A DNA stretch of 64,000 nt from Kitasatospora aureofaciens (GCF_001188955.3 NZ_JPRF03000018.1:62001-126000); one strand, 5' to 3'; numbered from the stretch's first letter, positions 16,501 through 24,775 are shown. Program-made: numbers and translations. Notes: generated from the letters alone by a model not told the origin.

Positions 16501-19106
16501 ACCTGCGGCGCTTTGCCGGTATGCGCACTGGACAGGACGAGCCCCCGAAGAAGCTCGCGCTCTTCTGGGCCAAGGCCGCTGAGCGCCTCGCCATAACCCC
16601 GGAGGATGTCCGCTTCAGGGTCGAGCGCACCTGGGGAGAGGCCGTCGTCAAGTACGTCATCCAGCCCGCGCACACGGCCATCAGGCACGGCACAGCCCAG
16701 TCCTGGACCTGCGAGCGCTGCCAGCGCCGCCACCTCCACCCCGGCATCGGCATCTGCACCAAGTGTGGCCAGGACCTGCCCAAGACCCCGGAGCCGTATG
16801 ACGGCGCCGCCGAGGACTACTATGCGTGGATGGCCCGTGAGCGTGTGGGCCGATTCCGCCTCAACTGCGCTGAGTTGACCGGTCAGACGGATCGCATCGA
16901 AGCACAGTCTAGGCAGGCTCGCTTCCAGGGCGTCTTCCTTGACGACACCGAGCACGACCTTCCTGACGGCCTGGACGTACTGTCCGTGACAACCACTATG
17001 GAAGCAGGCGTGGACATCGGTCCACTGTCGGTCGTGCTGATGGCCAATATGCCGCCTACCCGCTTCAACTACCAGCAGCGCGTGGGACGTGCCGGGCGCC
17101 GGAACGCCCCCGTCGCTATTGCCCTGACGGTATGTCGAGGCCGGAGTCACGACGAGTACTACTTCCAGAACCCAGCTCGGATCACCAACGATCCGACCCC
17201 GCGCCCGTACCTGTCCACTGAGATGCCCGACATCTACCAGCGAGTGTTTGCCGCCGAGATCCTGCGCCGTGCTTTCGCAGCGGCGGCCGACAACGGAGAC
17301 ATCGGCGCAGACCCGACCCGCAACGTCCACGGCCAATTCGGTCTGAGTACAGACTGGCCTGATATCCGCGCTACCGTTCAGCGCTGGATCGCCGGGCACG
17401 GAGCTGATGTCGAAGCTGTTGCCGAAGCGCTCTCCCTCAGCACCCGTGGCGGGCGGGCCGCTGCCGAGTGGCGACAGTGGTCCGAGACCTTTCTGGTTGC
17501 GGTTGTCGACGAGATCGCCGCTCGATCTCACGGTCACCGTGATCTGAGCCAGCGCCTGGCCGAGGCAGGCCTGCTTCCAATGTTCGGATTCCCGACCTCG
17601 GTCCGATACCTATACACCCGCAAGCCCCAGGAGGCCTACCCATGGCCGCCTGCGGATGTCGTGGACCGCGCGCTGCCGATCGCAGTCTCCCAATTCGCCC
17701 CAGGTGCCGAGACCGTTAAGGACGGCAGCGTTCACACCGCCGTGGGCGTGGTCGCCTACGAGCCGTCAGGCCCAGCCCAAGTGCGCCCAGTCGCTGATCC
17801 GTTGGGACCGGCACGGCTGATCGGTCTTTGCCGTGCCTGCGGTCACATTGAAGAAGACGCGATCCCATCACAGGCCACGGTGTCCACCCAGCCCGTGGAC
17901 TTCCCCTGCCGTGCCTGCGGAGCAGCGGACGGCTCCTATCAGGCTGTCGAACTGCGCGAGCCCGCCGGCTTCTACGCGTCGGGCAAGCGCGACTTCGACG
18001 GTAACTTCGCCTGGCGAGCTAGGTCCCTCGCTCCGCGCACTGCCGCCAACCTCGAAACCGACGCGCCCCAGCAGCCTCTCCCTGTACCCATGGCGGTGCA
18101 TGCGGGTAAGGGCCGCCGCTTTGCAGTCAACGACAATGGCGGTCGGCTCTTTGAGTTCCACGCGCTCAAACCGACCGCGCGGATCTGGAACGGCGCATTC
18201 GTTGAACAAGGTGCCGTTGACCAGTTTCCTTATCTCAAGGACGACATCGCAGGCCTCGAGCCCGTCACCGCAGCTATCGGTGCCGTCCAGGTCACGGACC
18301 TGTTCCTGCTCGGCCCCATCCGCGCTGAACTGCCCGGTCCGGGGCTGCGACTCAACCTTGCTTCCCCGGCCCAGACGAGTGGATTTCCGGACGACCGTTC
18401 AGGACGCAAGGCGGCCTGGTACTCACTCGCTGCGCTGCTCCGCTCAGCGGCGGGTGCCCTCCTGCAGATTCAGCCGAACGAGATAGCGGCCGGTATCCAC
18501 GGCGCTGTAGTCCCTGGAAAGCAAGCTCGGGTCTTCGCTTTCCTGTCCGACACTCTCGATAACGGAGCCGGCTACTGCACACGGCTCGCGGACCCGGAGG
18601 AGTTCACGGCGCTCATTGCAAAGGCCGCTGAGATGGCCACCGGCTTCGCCGCTGGCAGCCACGGGGCTGAATGCCGCGGCTCGTGCTACCAGTGCCTGCG
18701 CGACTACTCCAACATGGCGTACCACACCTTGCTGGACTGGCGCCTGGCCGCTGACCTCCTCGCGGTACTCAACGGCGACGGCCTCGACGCCACCACACTC
18801 TTTGCCCGGTCCGGGAAGCTGCTGCGGAACTGGGCCGAGGACCCGGGCCACACGGACGCGGAATTTGTCTCCGATCTCGGAGGCGCCGGACCTGCGGTGC
18901 TGTTTGAAGATCGGTTGTGGGTCGCTGCGAAACATCCGTTCGAGGCGGCCGATGCGCGACTGGAGGGTGCCCGGCTGGCTGCTGTGCGCGCCGCCGCTCG
19001 GGAGGAGACCCCTCACGCTCCCGACGTCGTGTTTATCGACGACTTCCTACTCGACAAGGTCCCCGGCAAAGTAACCACCCTGCTCGGGACGTTCGACCTG
19101 AAGTGA
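13533..19106 (+). CDS. druE: DruE-like superfamily 2 helicase with DUF1998
   Basis: This 1857-residue protein starts at an ATG overlapping the upstream TGA. The Walker A motif is TAGTGSGKTES (about residue 127), the DEAD-type Walker B is VVDELHMYRGTSG (about 335), and a DSRQDAAKLA segment near 750 opens the second RecA domain. TTTMEAGVDIG and FNYQQRVGRAGRR (1153-1190) are motifs V and VI. Several cysteine clusters suggest zinc binding: near 515-561 (ending CQNCG), CPACG near 690, CERC and CTKC near 1060-1078, and CRACG near 1435 and 1459. The C-terminal CRGSCYQCLRDYSN (about 1714) is the DUF1998 signature. A DUF1998 helicase of this length is the hallmark of Druantia (DruE); DISARM DrmA is usually shorter. 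It probably unwinds or translocates on invading DNA. Assignment to Druantia rather than another DUF1998 family is inference from length and neighbours. Confidence 0.85.
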   Translation: MTDTNTTGSGPDQRSLDILRTFDELKTALFRYYNTPFGLANRRLELEREALFNTPGGAWQRPLLEVRPRYRSAGVDLAGSVSDADAPPELAKLIGLGLVKGIPALYEHQHHALIAAFRDQKDVVVTAGTGSGKTESFMLPILADLVRESASWKPARLPVNRWWNIPNGPYQGQREGEQGRHQAVRAMVLYPMNALVDDQMMRLRKALDSDEVRAWFAQNRPGHRFYFGRYTGATPVPGDVRSPSGQKILRREFTETEKRARQAQQAGDDKRFFVPRLDGAEMRSRWDMIETPPDIMITNYSMLNVMMLRPRESGIFDKTRQWLEEVPGARFTLVVDELHMYRGTSGTEVAYLIRNLRHRLGLDRHPERFRVLAASASLEAPRDLGFLEEFFGLSRDRFEVLGGELVLPVGTGRDLSAHAPALASLGTDPEPAQADEVLAATGAADALVNALRDGTRLMSRSDTDVEDLLFPAVAEDGRKSALQGLLGALRTTTLAGMPTLRGHLFFRNIPGVWACSDPQCSGVAPEAAEDRTVGRLYPRPASRCDSCEARVLELLYCQNCGDVFLGGYAPEKAVYESQGKQFDAGLLADLPDLDQLPDRAATGQSAANYVVYWPRTQDPVVDRLEWTATANKGTESAEFAFKRSAYNPRTGRLTNSRNHTGWSFHTDVPRSPRGRQRLCLESLPAAPTKCPACGDDWELLQIGRDRLPLSDQRRMRSPIRAMRTGFEKVNQVITTAMLSGLPEKKAVLFSDSRQDAAKLAAGLGLRHYQDLLRLLLAQEVTDQGDPAADLAAVSAYYKGEETGPEAKRLATEARSRLKPRAPETFAAWEKLQKPPTPGGLDDLEDEDPRPEEELYAELSRVPSLESHVAEIHERLAALGANPGGPKASLQRTRYRTGQPTSSWSSLFDWRSQRPREVSDRLLNDSQRDLREEMGESISAELLMGLFGSAGRDFESLGLGWLCTATDQAPLEADPASDTALVRASLRVLGHLRRFAGMRTGQDEPPKKLALFWAKAAERLAITPEDVRFRVERTWGEAVVKYVIQPAHTAIRHGTAQSWTCERCQRRHLHPGIGICTKCGQDLPKTPEPYDGAAEDYYAWMARERVGRFRLNCAELTGQTDRIEAQSRQARFQGVFLDDTEHDLPDGLDVLSVTTTMEAGVDIGPLSVVLMANMPPTRFNYQQRVGRAGRRNAPVAIALTVCRGRSHDEYYFQNPARITNDPTPRPYLSTEMPDIYQRVFAAEILRRAFAAAADNGDIGADPTRNVHGQFGLSTDWPDIRATVQRWIAGHGADVEAVAEALSLSTRGGRAAAEWRQWSETFLVAVVDEIAARSHGHRDLSQRLAEAGLLPMFGFPTSVRYLYTRKPQEAYPWPPADVVDRALPIAVSQFAPGAETVKDGSVHTAVGVVAYEPSGPAQVRPVADPLGPARLIGLCRACGHIEEDAIPSQATVSTQPVDFPCRACGAADGSYQAVELREPAGFYASGKRDFDGNFAWRARSLAPRTAANLETDAPQQPLPVPMAVHAGKGRRFAVNDNGGRLFEFHALKPTARIWNGAFVEQGAVDQFPYLKDDIAGLEPVTAAIGAVQVTDLFLLGPIRAELPGPGLRLNLASPAQTSGFPDDRSGRKAAWYSLAALLRSAAGALLQIQPNEIAAGIHGAVVPGKQARVFAFLSDTLDNGAGYCTRLADPEEFTALIAKAAEMATGFAAGSHGAECRGSCYQCLRDYSNMAYHTLLDWRLAADLLAVLNGDGLDATTLFARSGKLLRNWAEDPGHTDAEFVSDLGGAGPAVLFEDRLWVAAKHPFEAADARLEGARLAAVRAAAREETPHAPDVVFIDDFLLDKVPGKVTTLLGTFDLK

Positions 19107-19218
19107 AGCTGGTAGTCCGTCCCCGCGGCGAGGGCATCGGGGACGGCTGCCAAAATGTCCGGGGGCTCAAGATGACCGGCGGTCGCAGGGGAATGCTTGG
19201 ACTGAAGGGGTTTGCAGG

Positions 19219-20565
19219 TCACCGTCGCTTGGGCTCGTGTGGGCTCCATCCGCCCAGGTACGGGCGAAGCTCTTCGGGACTGGCCCTTGGGACGGGCGGG
19301 ATTCTGGGGTGCATGGGCAGCGGATCGATCCGGTCGGCGTAGCTGCGTGCCCAGGTGATCCACTCGTGTACAGCGCAGGTGTCTGCCTCTCCGGCAGGGG
19401 CATCGACGAGGTGTTGTTCGAGGGCATCGCAGTAGGCACGGACACGGACGGCTTCGTGCCATTTCTCGACCTGGTCACGTAGTACATCGCGGCGATTCGC
19501 GTCGAGGAGCTTCTGCCGTGCCTGGTCCATGGCTGCATGCCAGTCGAGCCGGGTCTGTTCTTCTTGACGTTCCCGGGCGAGCTGTCGCTCGCGATCGAGC
19601 TGAGCGCGCTGTTCGATCTCGCGGAGGATCTGGGGGAGTGTGTCTTCGAGCCTCCATCGCTGCCGGTCTCCCCAACGGTATCGACGGCCCCGGTGCGCCC
19701 AGGCGGACTCGATGCTGAGTTCCAGTTGGTGGGAGGGCTGTGTGGTCCGGGCGGTCACGCGCTGCCAGGAGTACTGCACGCTGTCGACATCAAGGACCTC
19801 GATGGATCCCTCCGCTAGGAACAGGGGGAAGGCTGTGCCATGGGCGGTGATCGCCAGGCTGGCACGGGACTCCTGTTTGGCGGGGCCGACGGTGAAGCCC
19901 CGTTGCTCAGCGGCGGTGGAAAGTGCGTGAAGAATGAGGCGGGCGCGGTCCCGGCATTCGGTGCAGACCGGCACCTGGGCATCGCGGACCGTCGGGGGGA
20001 GCTCTTCGGCGGCCAGACCGACGGTGACAGGTACCGGGTTGATGTGTGCTTCGGTGTGGGCAGGGTGTTCGCCGACAGGCATGCGGATGACAAGATCGCC
20101 CTTGTCGCGCCCGGTGTAGGAAAGAAAGTGCCCCTCCGGCACCAACTGCAGGGCCCTCGCCGCGTGCAGAGCTCGGCGAACACGGAGGCGTTCGGCGGCC
20201 GACGGATCGATAATGCGTAAAACGCCTCCCGCGCGCTCAATGTCCGCGATCAACTCGGCCGCTTCCTCGGACTGCTTACTGGGCTCTTCGGCGCCTGCTG
20301 CAGCTTCGCCGTCACGCTCAGTTGCTCCCGTGCCCGGAGTTGACGAAGCGGCTGACGCGTCGAGTTCGGCGAGGTAGCGGTTTCCGGCCGACGTGGGCTT
20401 GGCCGTCCACTGGCTGTCAGCCCACGCTGTGGTGACGAGCCCTCGGCTCCGCAGTGCATAGACGGTGGTGGCCAGAGCCCAGTCTGCTGAGGTGACTAGG
20501 TTCTGACCCTCGCAGATGCGGCGGAGCACAGTGAGTTGGCGGTCATTGAGAACCTTGTGCGGCAC
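19219..20565 (-). CDS. Unknown protein with N-terminal winged helix
   Basis: This 448-residue protein is unrecognised by function. Residues 1-70 look like a winged helix (LNDRQLTVLRRICEGQN, TTVYALRSRGLVTTAW, TSAGNRYLAEL), like the DNA-binding part of some marRN-type proteins. An acidic linker follows (about 75-105). Residues 105-330 are mixed, with a CTECRDRARLIL stretch and a beta region ending in Trp-rich WAHRGRRYRWGDRQRW. From about 330 to 400 there is a long charged coiled coil (EIEQRAQLDRERQLARERQE). It ends in a short proline-rich tail. It lies 38 bp downstream of another unknown gene on the same strand and converges on the helicase gene, 112 bp apart. The pair may belong to the defence island, but no sequence motif shows this. 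Confidence 0.65.
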   Translation of the reverse strand: MPHKVLNDRQLTVLRRICEGQNLVTSADWALATTVYALRSRGLVTTAWADSQWTAKPTSAGNRYLAELDASAASSTPGTGATERDGEAAAGAEEPSKQSEEAAELIADIERAGGVLRIIDPSAAERLRVRRALHAARALQLVPEGHFLSYTGRDKGDLVIRMPVGEHPAHTEAHINPVPVTVGLAAEELPPTVRDAQVPVCTECRDRARLILHALSTAAEQRGFTVGPAKQESRASLAITAHGTAFPLFLAEGSIEVLDVDSVQYSWQRVTARTTQPSHQLELSIESAWAHRGRRYRWGDRQRWRLEDTLPQILREIEQRAQLDRERQLARERQEEQTRLDWHAAMDQARQKLLDANRRDVLRDQVEKWHEAVRVRAYCDALEQHLVDAPAGEADTCAVHEWITWARSYADRIDPLPMHPRIPPVPRASPEELRPYLGGWSPHEPKRR

Positions 20566-20603
20566 AGTTCAGGACGCCTCTCAGAGAGCAGGGGCGGGCA
20601 TTG

Positions 20604-21512
20604 TCAGTTTCTGACAGCCGAAGCGTTGCGGAGGAGTTCCAGCGGCACTCCGAGCTGCCGTTCGAAGTGGTCCGCGGCCCGGACCTGGCCGGCGTCGCGC
20701 AGCGACCGGATGGCTTCCTCCATGAGCTTTCCGACGCGGACCACCTCAGTGCGAAGCGCCTTGAGCTCGGCGAAGCTGTCCACTGCCTCGGTGCCGCACC
20801 AGTTCCGGACGAGGTCACGGGCGGGTTTGTACTTACGATCCACCTCCGCGCAGGTCTCCGCGCTGATGTATGTGCCCCCGCTCTTGCCGCGTCCCCCGAG
20901 GTACTGGCCATAGACCGCCTCACGCTGCGACTGTTCCTCCCGCTGAGCGAGAACAGCGACCAGCTGTTCGGCGTGGGCTTTGGCGATCAGGGGGGTGACG
21001 GCGAGTGTGGTGGGCCACGGCGCTGTAAGGGTGCCTGCGCCGTCGGTGAAGCTGCGTGGATCAGACGCGAACATGTCCTCGGACACCTGCAGCATCGCTG
21101 CGAGAGCGGTGGCGTCGTGGACGTAGAGCACGCCGCGTTCGCGGTAGTTCCAGCCCATCGACACCGTCTCGTCCATGGGGCATTCTTCGAAGACGATGCT
21201 TGCGGCGACGAACTCGACTACCTCGTCGTTCAACGGCCCGTCACTGGTCAGCGCATCCCAGCGATTCTGTCTCGAAAGCCACACGTCCTTCTGATCCCAG
21301 GGCACTCGCAAGCTGGCCGGCGGTACCCACTCCTCGCGGCCCTCCGCCTCCTCAGCTACGAAGCGCACTCTCACGCGCAGCGGCCGTTGGGTGCCAACTT
21401 TGAGGACTTCCACCTCGCTGACCGTGCCGTCATATGGCGCCGCCCGATGCGCCCATCTCTCACCCGGTTGCACGCAGGATTCCCTTCCCACTACTTCGTT
21501 TCTCTGGAGCAC
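20604..21512 (-). CDS. Unknown protein, partner of the winged-helix gene
   Basis: This 302-residue protein has a GTG start and matches no family I know. The N-terminal half is beta-rich (VSEVEVLKVGTQRPLRVRVR, EEWVPPASLRVPWDQKD) and includes a segment with several acidic residues (EECPMDETVSMGWNYRERG). The C-terminal half is helical and charged (EQLVAVLAQREEQSQREAVY, then KALRTEVVRVGKLMEEAI). A Gly-rich turn (YLGGRGKSGGTYIS) divides them. There is no signal peptide or membrane helix. It is the upstream gene of a two-gene operon with the winged-helix protein (38-bp gap). The start could lie downstream, because no clear ribosome binding site precedes the assigned GTG. Confidence 0.6.
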   Translation of the reverse strand: MLQRNEVVGRESCVQPGERWAHRAAPYDGTVSEVEVLKVGTQRPLRVRVRFVAEEAEGREEWVPPASLRVPWDQKDVWLSRQNRWDALTSDGPLNDEVVEFVAASIVFEECPMDETVSMGWNYRERGVLYVHDATALAAMLQVSEDMFASDPRSFTDGAGTLTAPWPTTLAVTPLIAKAHAEQLVAVLAQREEQSQREAVYGQYLGGRGKSGGTYISAETCAEVDRKYKPARDLVRNWCGTEAVDSFAELKALRTEVVRVGKLMEEAIRSLRDAGQVRAADHFERQLGVPLELLRNASAVRN

Positions 21513-21765
21513 TTCCTCGATACCAACATCGGAGCATGCTCAGTCCCCGGCCCGCGATAAGCGTCGGTATGTCGCAGATCCAGGGGTCGCCGCCCGCGCA
21601 GCCCGCGCGCCGCATCGCGAAGGAGGGTCGCGGGACGGACGTCCGCTCCCTGTCCGGCATTCCACTTGTTCGGGCGGTCGGACGGGGCGGGCTTGTCGGC
21701 GGCGTGTATCCGTTCCCCGGGCCGCAGCCGGCGGCCTGCCCTGGGCGGCCACGATGCATGACCGG

Positions 21766-22263
21766 TCACTGCTCGGTGGTTCCGTCGAGGTGCTCGCGGA
21801 GGAGGTCAGCGTGGCCGTTGTGCCGTGCGTACTCCTCGACCATGTGGGTGAGGATGTAGCGGAGCGAGAAGACGTCGTCCTGGTACCGCCCGGTGACGTC
21901 GAGGGACTTGGCGGCATCCACGATGTCGCGGGATCGGGCGCACTCCTCGTGCCAGATGTCGAACGCCTCGGCCGGGTCCGCGGTGTCGACATCGAAAGCG
22001 CCGCCATTGCTTCGGGGCCAGTGAGCATGGCTGTTCTCGCCGTTCATCACGTTCCGGAACCAGGTCCGCTCGACGTCAGCCATGTGCCGGACAAGCCCGA
22101 GCAGTGACAAGCCCGAGGGTTGCACGGCCTTTTTCCTGAGCTGCTCGGCAGTGAGCCCCGCACATGCCATGGCGAGCGTGTCACGCTGGCGCTGCAGGAA
22201 GCCGGTCAGTGTGGTGCGCTCATCGGCCACCCGCGGAGGTTTGGCCCTCTTCTGGTTGCCCAC
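21766..22263 (-). CDS. DinB-superfamily protein, DUF664
   Basis: This 165-residue protein belongs to the DUF664 branch of the DinB/mycothiol-dependent fold, a metal-binding four-helix bundle. Family features are the opening helix (RTTLTGFLQRQRDTLAMACA), LSLLGLVRHMADVERTWF with a metal-ligand His, and the closing ILTHMVEEYARHNGHADLL with further His ligands, which is the DUF664 hallmark. Members in actinomycetes are thought to be mycothiol-dependent transferases or detoxification enzymes; the substrate is unknown. I use the GTG at 22263, which gives the usual length of about 165. A longer frame reaches 22464 but crosses into the tRNA fragment and adds unrelated sequence. It stands alone between the unknown gene pair and the attachment site, so it may be chromosomal or late island cargo. 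Confidence 0.8.
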   Translation of the reverse strand: MGNQKRAKPPRVADERTTLTGFLQRQRDTLAMACAGLTAEQLRKKAVQPSGLSLLGLVRHMADVERTWFRNVMNGENSHAHWPRSNGGAFDVDTADPAEAFDIWHEECARSRDIVDAAKSLDVTGRYQDDVFSLRYILTHMVEEYARHNGHADLLREHLDGTTEQ

Positions 22264-22453
22264 GGGACCATCATGACAGCGAGGGGCTCGCGACAGTCGG
22301 ATCTCTGTAGTTGACTTGCGCCGGCCGCCGCTCGGCGGTTCGGCACGAGCCTTCGGAGTGTTGAGGCCTCCCTTGGCATGTGTTCGGGGCTCCGCCCGGA
22401 TCGCGGTGCCGCAGGCGCCGTAGCGGTGGTGAAAGTTGCCTGAGTCGGTCCGG

Positions 22454-22497
22454 CTGGGGGTCAAGGGGTCGCAGGTTCAAATCCTGTCGTCCCGACT
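22454..22497 (+). other. 3' fragment of tRNA-Pro, attachment site core
   Basis: These 44 bases are the 3' half of a tRNA-Pro gene. They start at the anticodon loop (CTGGGGG, anticodon GGG) and run through the stem TCAAG and the T-arm (GCAGGTTCAAATCCTGT) to the acceptor strand CGTCCCGAC. The 5' half (acceptor, D-arm and 5' anticodon stem) is absent upstream. Tyrosine integrases often recombine from the anticodon loop to the 3' end of tRNA genes, so this is best read as one copy of the att core. It lies 158 bp from the stop of an integrase gene. The intact tRNA-Pro gene should be at the other end of an element, outside this window. Confidence 0.85.
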
Positions 22498-22509
22498 GTG
22501 AAGTCGCTT

Positions 22510-22549
22510 GTGAGGGCGGGCACTTGGGAAACCGGGTACCCGCCCTCAC
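22510..22549. terminator. Hairpin between att core and integrase
   Basis: An 11-bp inverted repeat (GTGAGGGCGGG / CCCGCCCTCAC) with an 18-base loop lies 13 bp beyond the tRNA fragment. It probably terminates the integrase transcript, which runs toward it. Just beyond, at about 22566-22586, the sequence GTGGTCGCAG occurs twice in tandem with one extra base between copies; similar GGTCGCAG also occurs in the tRNA fragment, so these may be integrase arm or core sites. Confidence 0.55.
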
Positions 22550-22654
22550 TCGTTTCTGCAGGGCGTGTGGTCGCAGGGTGGTCGCAGCCAACGCTGTGAC
22601 CTGGCAGTTTGCGGGTGGGGTGAGTGCGGGGTGATCGCGCTGTCTGACAGTACG

Positions 22655-23875
22655 TCAGTTGATCTTGCGGGGGAGGTCTGCGTGGTCGAGAGCGTCGGCG
22701 AGGGCGGTGACGGCTTCGCGGGCGGCTTGGGGGAGCAGGTGGCCGTAGATGTTGACGGTGGTGGCCAGGGTGGAGTGCCGCAGGGTCTTGGAGACGACGG
22801 CGAGGGGCACCTGAGAGCTGATCATGATGGTGGCGGCGGTGTGCCTGAGGTCGTGAAGGCCGATCTTGGGCAGGCCAATCTCGGCTGAGCGTTGGCGCAG
22901 GGTGTGCAGGAGGCGCTCGGGGTTGATGGGTTTGCCGTCGGGGCGGGTGAAGACCATGCCCTGCAGGCGGGGTTGGTCGGGGTGTGTGCTGCGGCGGCGG
23001 GCTGCCTGGCGGCGTAGTGCGGCGGTGACGCGAGGGGAGAGGCTGACCCAGTTGCGGCTGGCGCGGGTCTTGGGCGCCTGAAGGTGCAGACGGGCGTTGT
23101 TCACCGACGCCAGCGTCCAGCGCACGAACAGGACGCGTCGCTGGAAGTGGATGTCGGGCCAGTGCAGGCCCAGAACCTCGCCGCGGCGCATGCCGGTGCC
23201 GAGGATGACCTCGAAGATGTCGGCGTAGACGTCGTTGTAGGTCTCGGCGTTGTGGTGCAGGAAGGCGGAGGCCTGTTGCGGGGTCCAGCACAGCCGCTCG
23301 GGTGCGGCGGGGCGCTTCATCGCCGCGTTGCGGGCAGGGTTGCGGGCCAGCAGGTCGGCGCTGACGGCGGCGTTCATGGCGCTGGAGAGGATGCTGCAGC
23401 AGCGGTGGACGGTGGGGCGGCCTCGGCCTGCGGCCAGCTGCCGACGGGACCAGGTGGTGACATGCCGGTCGCGCAGGTCGGCCAGGGGCAGAGGGCCGAA
23501 AGCCGGTATGAGGTCGTGGCGGACGTGTCGCTCGTAGCCGGCGTAGGTGGTGGCCTTGAGGATCTCCTGCTTGGAGAGCAGCCACTCCCTCAGGTAGTCG
23601 GCGACGGTCAGGGCCTCGTCCACCGCGATGCCGGTGCGCTCGGCCAGCAGGAAGTTCTGTAGGGCGGTAAGGGCGGCGCTCTGGTCGGAGAAGCCGCTGC
23701 GGCGCCGGGTCTCTCGCTTGCCGGTGGTGGAGGGAAGGTCCACGGCGTAGGCCCAACTGCCATGTCCGAGATCGGCGTTCAGCTTCGGGCAGCGGGTGCC
23801 GTACTGTCGACCGGCAACGTCGCGGCAGCCGCAGCGCCGGTAGACGCGTCCGCGCTGAGGATCGGTCAGGTTCAC
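22655..23875 (-). CDS. int: Tyrosine-type integrase adjacent to tRNA-Pro att
   Basis: This 406-residue recombinase is read from a GTG with AAGGAG 9 bp upstream. It opens with a small Cys-containing arm-binding domain (RRCGCRDVAGRQYGTRCPKL), common in actinobacterial integrases that target tRNA genes. The core-binding domain spans about 60-170 (LTVADYLREWLLSKQEILK). The catalytic domain shows GTGMRRGEVLGL with the first Arg, the HDLRHTAA box, and LRHSTLATTVNIYGH with the His and nucleophile Tyr. The longer frame to 24205 is rejected because it lacks a ribosome binding site and family-like sequence. Its 3' end faces the tRNA-Pro fragment, the usual int-att arrangement, so tRNA-Pro is probably its target. 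No excisionase or other element genes are recognisable to its right, so the element it once mobilised looks decayed. Confidence 0.93.
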   Translation of the reverse strand: MNLTDPQRGRVYRRCGCRDVAGRQYGTRCPKLNADLGHGSWAYAVDLPSTTGKRETRRRSGFSDQSAALTALQNFLLAERTGIAVDEALTVADYLREWLLSKQEILKATTYAGYERHVRHDLIPAFGPLPLADLRDRHVTTWSRRQLAAGRGRPTVHRCCSILSSAMNAAVSADLLARNPARNAAMKRPAAPERLCWTPQQASAFLHHNAETYNDVYADIFEVILGTGMRRGEVLGLHWPDIHFQRRVLFVRWTLASVNNARLHLQAPKTRASRNWVSLSPRVTAALRRQAARRRSTHPDQPRLQGMVFTRPDGKPINPERLLHTLRQRSAEIGLPKIGLHDLRHTAATIMISSQVPLAVVSKTLRHSTLATTVNIYGHLLPQAAREAVTALADALDHADLPRKIN

Positions 23876-24241
23876 GGGAATCGACTCCTTGTGTGATCGG
23901 GACGGGCCCAGCTTCACGGTGGAGCGGCCTGGCGCGGCAGGGGGCGGAGCATGGCGCCGGGGAAGCGAACCGGGCGACCACGTGGCCGGTGATCTGCGGC
24001 GATCCCCTTGGAAAGCGGACAAGGGGGAGCTACGGGCCATTCGGCGGCGATTACCGGAAGTGCGGAGACTCGATTCTGGGATGGCGTCGAAGGAAAACAG
24101 CGAGGCCGAACGCGGTTGTCTGAAGCCCCAATTCTCTCTGTCTCGAGGCGTTGCGGCTGCAGAGACCTGCAGCGGCGGCTGGAGTTGTCCGAGTGCCGCA
24201 TGCACGGTTCGGGACGGGGTCGCCGATTGTCACTGACGGTG
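23876..24241. other. Stretch with no recognisable gene beyond the integrase
   Basis: These 366 bp upstream of the integrase start hold its ribosome binding site and probably its promoter. Frames are open on both strands, but none reads as a known family. I see no excisionase-type HTH here. Confidence 0.4.
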
Positions 24242-24775
24242 ACTTCAGGGCCGGGGCTTCTCGGTGTTCGAGTTGGCCGCCGGAGTCTCCCCGGTGTCGG
24301 TCGTGCAGCGGTCTGCTCGGGCATCTGGGGTGCCCGGCCTGGAGGAGCCGGCCGTGGTGGCGGGCGGCGGTCTCGCGGACGAGCTGGGCGAAGCGTGGTC
24401 CTGGTGCTGTTCGGCCTGTTCGTCGTCCGGGTCCTCGCCGGCGGTTCCGAGGTCGTCCTCTTCGTCGAGGTCGTCGTATTTGGTGTGGAGGAGCCAGCAG
24501 CTGTGGACGCTGGCGAGGAGGTCTTCGAGGAGGTCGAGGACGGGGCGCTTGGGGTCGAGGGGGGAGGAGGTGCGGGCCGGTGTCCTCGGGGTCCTCCTCC
24601 TCGTCGTCGGGGTCCTCGAGCTGCTCGCGCAGGCGGGTGGGGTCGGGGAGGAGGCCGTCGGCGATGGGGAGGGGCCTGGCGCACCATGCCGGTGACGGCG
24701 TCATGCGGGCTGGCGCCGGCGTCGATGAGTCCGAGGACGAGGGTGGAAGTGGCTACGCGTGCTGCAGGGAGTAGA
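24242..24775 (-). pseudogene. Decayed acidic protein, frameshifted
   Basis: Family-like protein sequence can be followed on the minus strand only by changing frame twice. It runs from VATSTLVLGLIDAGASPHDA to LLPDPTRLREQLEDPDDEEE and then DLLEDLLASVHSCWLLHTKY, followed by a very acidic stretch (DDLDEEDDLGTAGEDPDDE) and a TGA near 24242. The second break falls at a run of six C residues near 24565, consistent with a one-base insertion. The sequence resembles small acidic proteins of actinobacterial mobile elements; I do not know its function. The upstream end runs into the amidohydrolase remnant. A sequencing error in a homopolymer could explain one break but not both. Confidence 0.5.

Noticed and set aside
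10481..19106. DISARM instead of Druantia
   Set aside because: There is no second DUF1998 protein (DrmB) and no phospholipase-D protein (DrmC), and the helicase is much longer than DrmA. Kept as an alternative only.
22454..22497. Functional tRNA-Pro gene
   Set aside because: Only the part from the anticodon loop to the 3' end is present; no 5' half precedes it.
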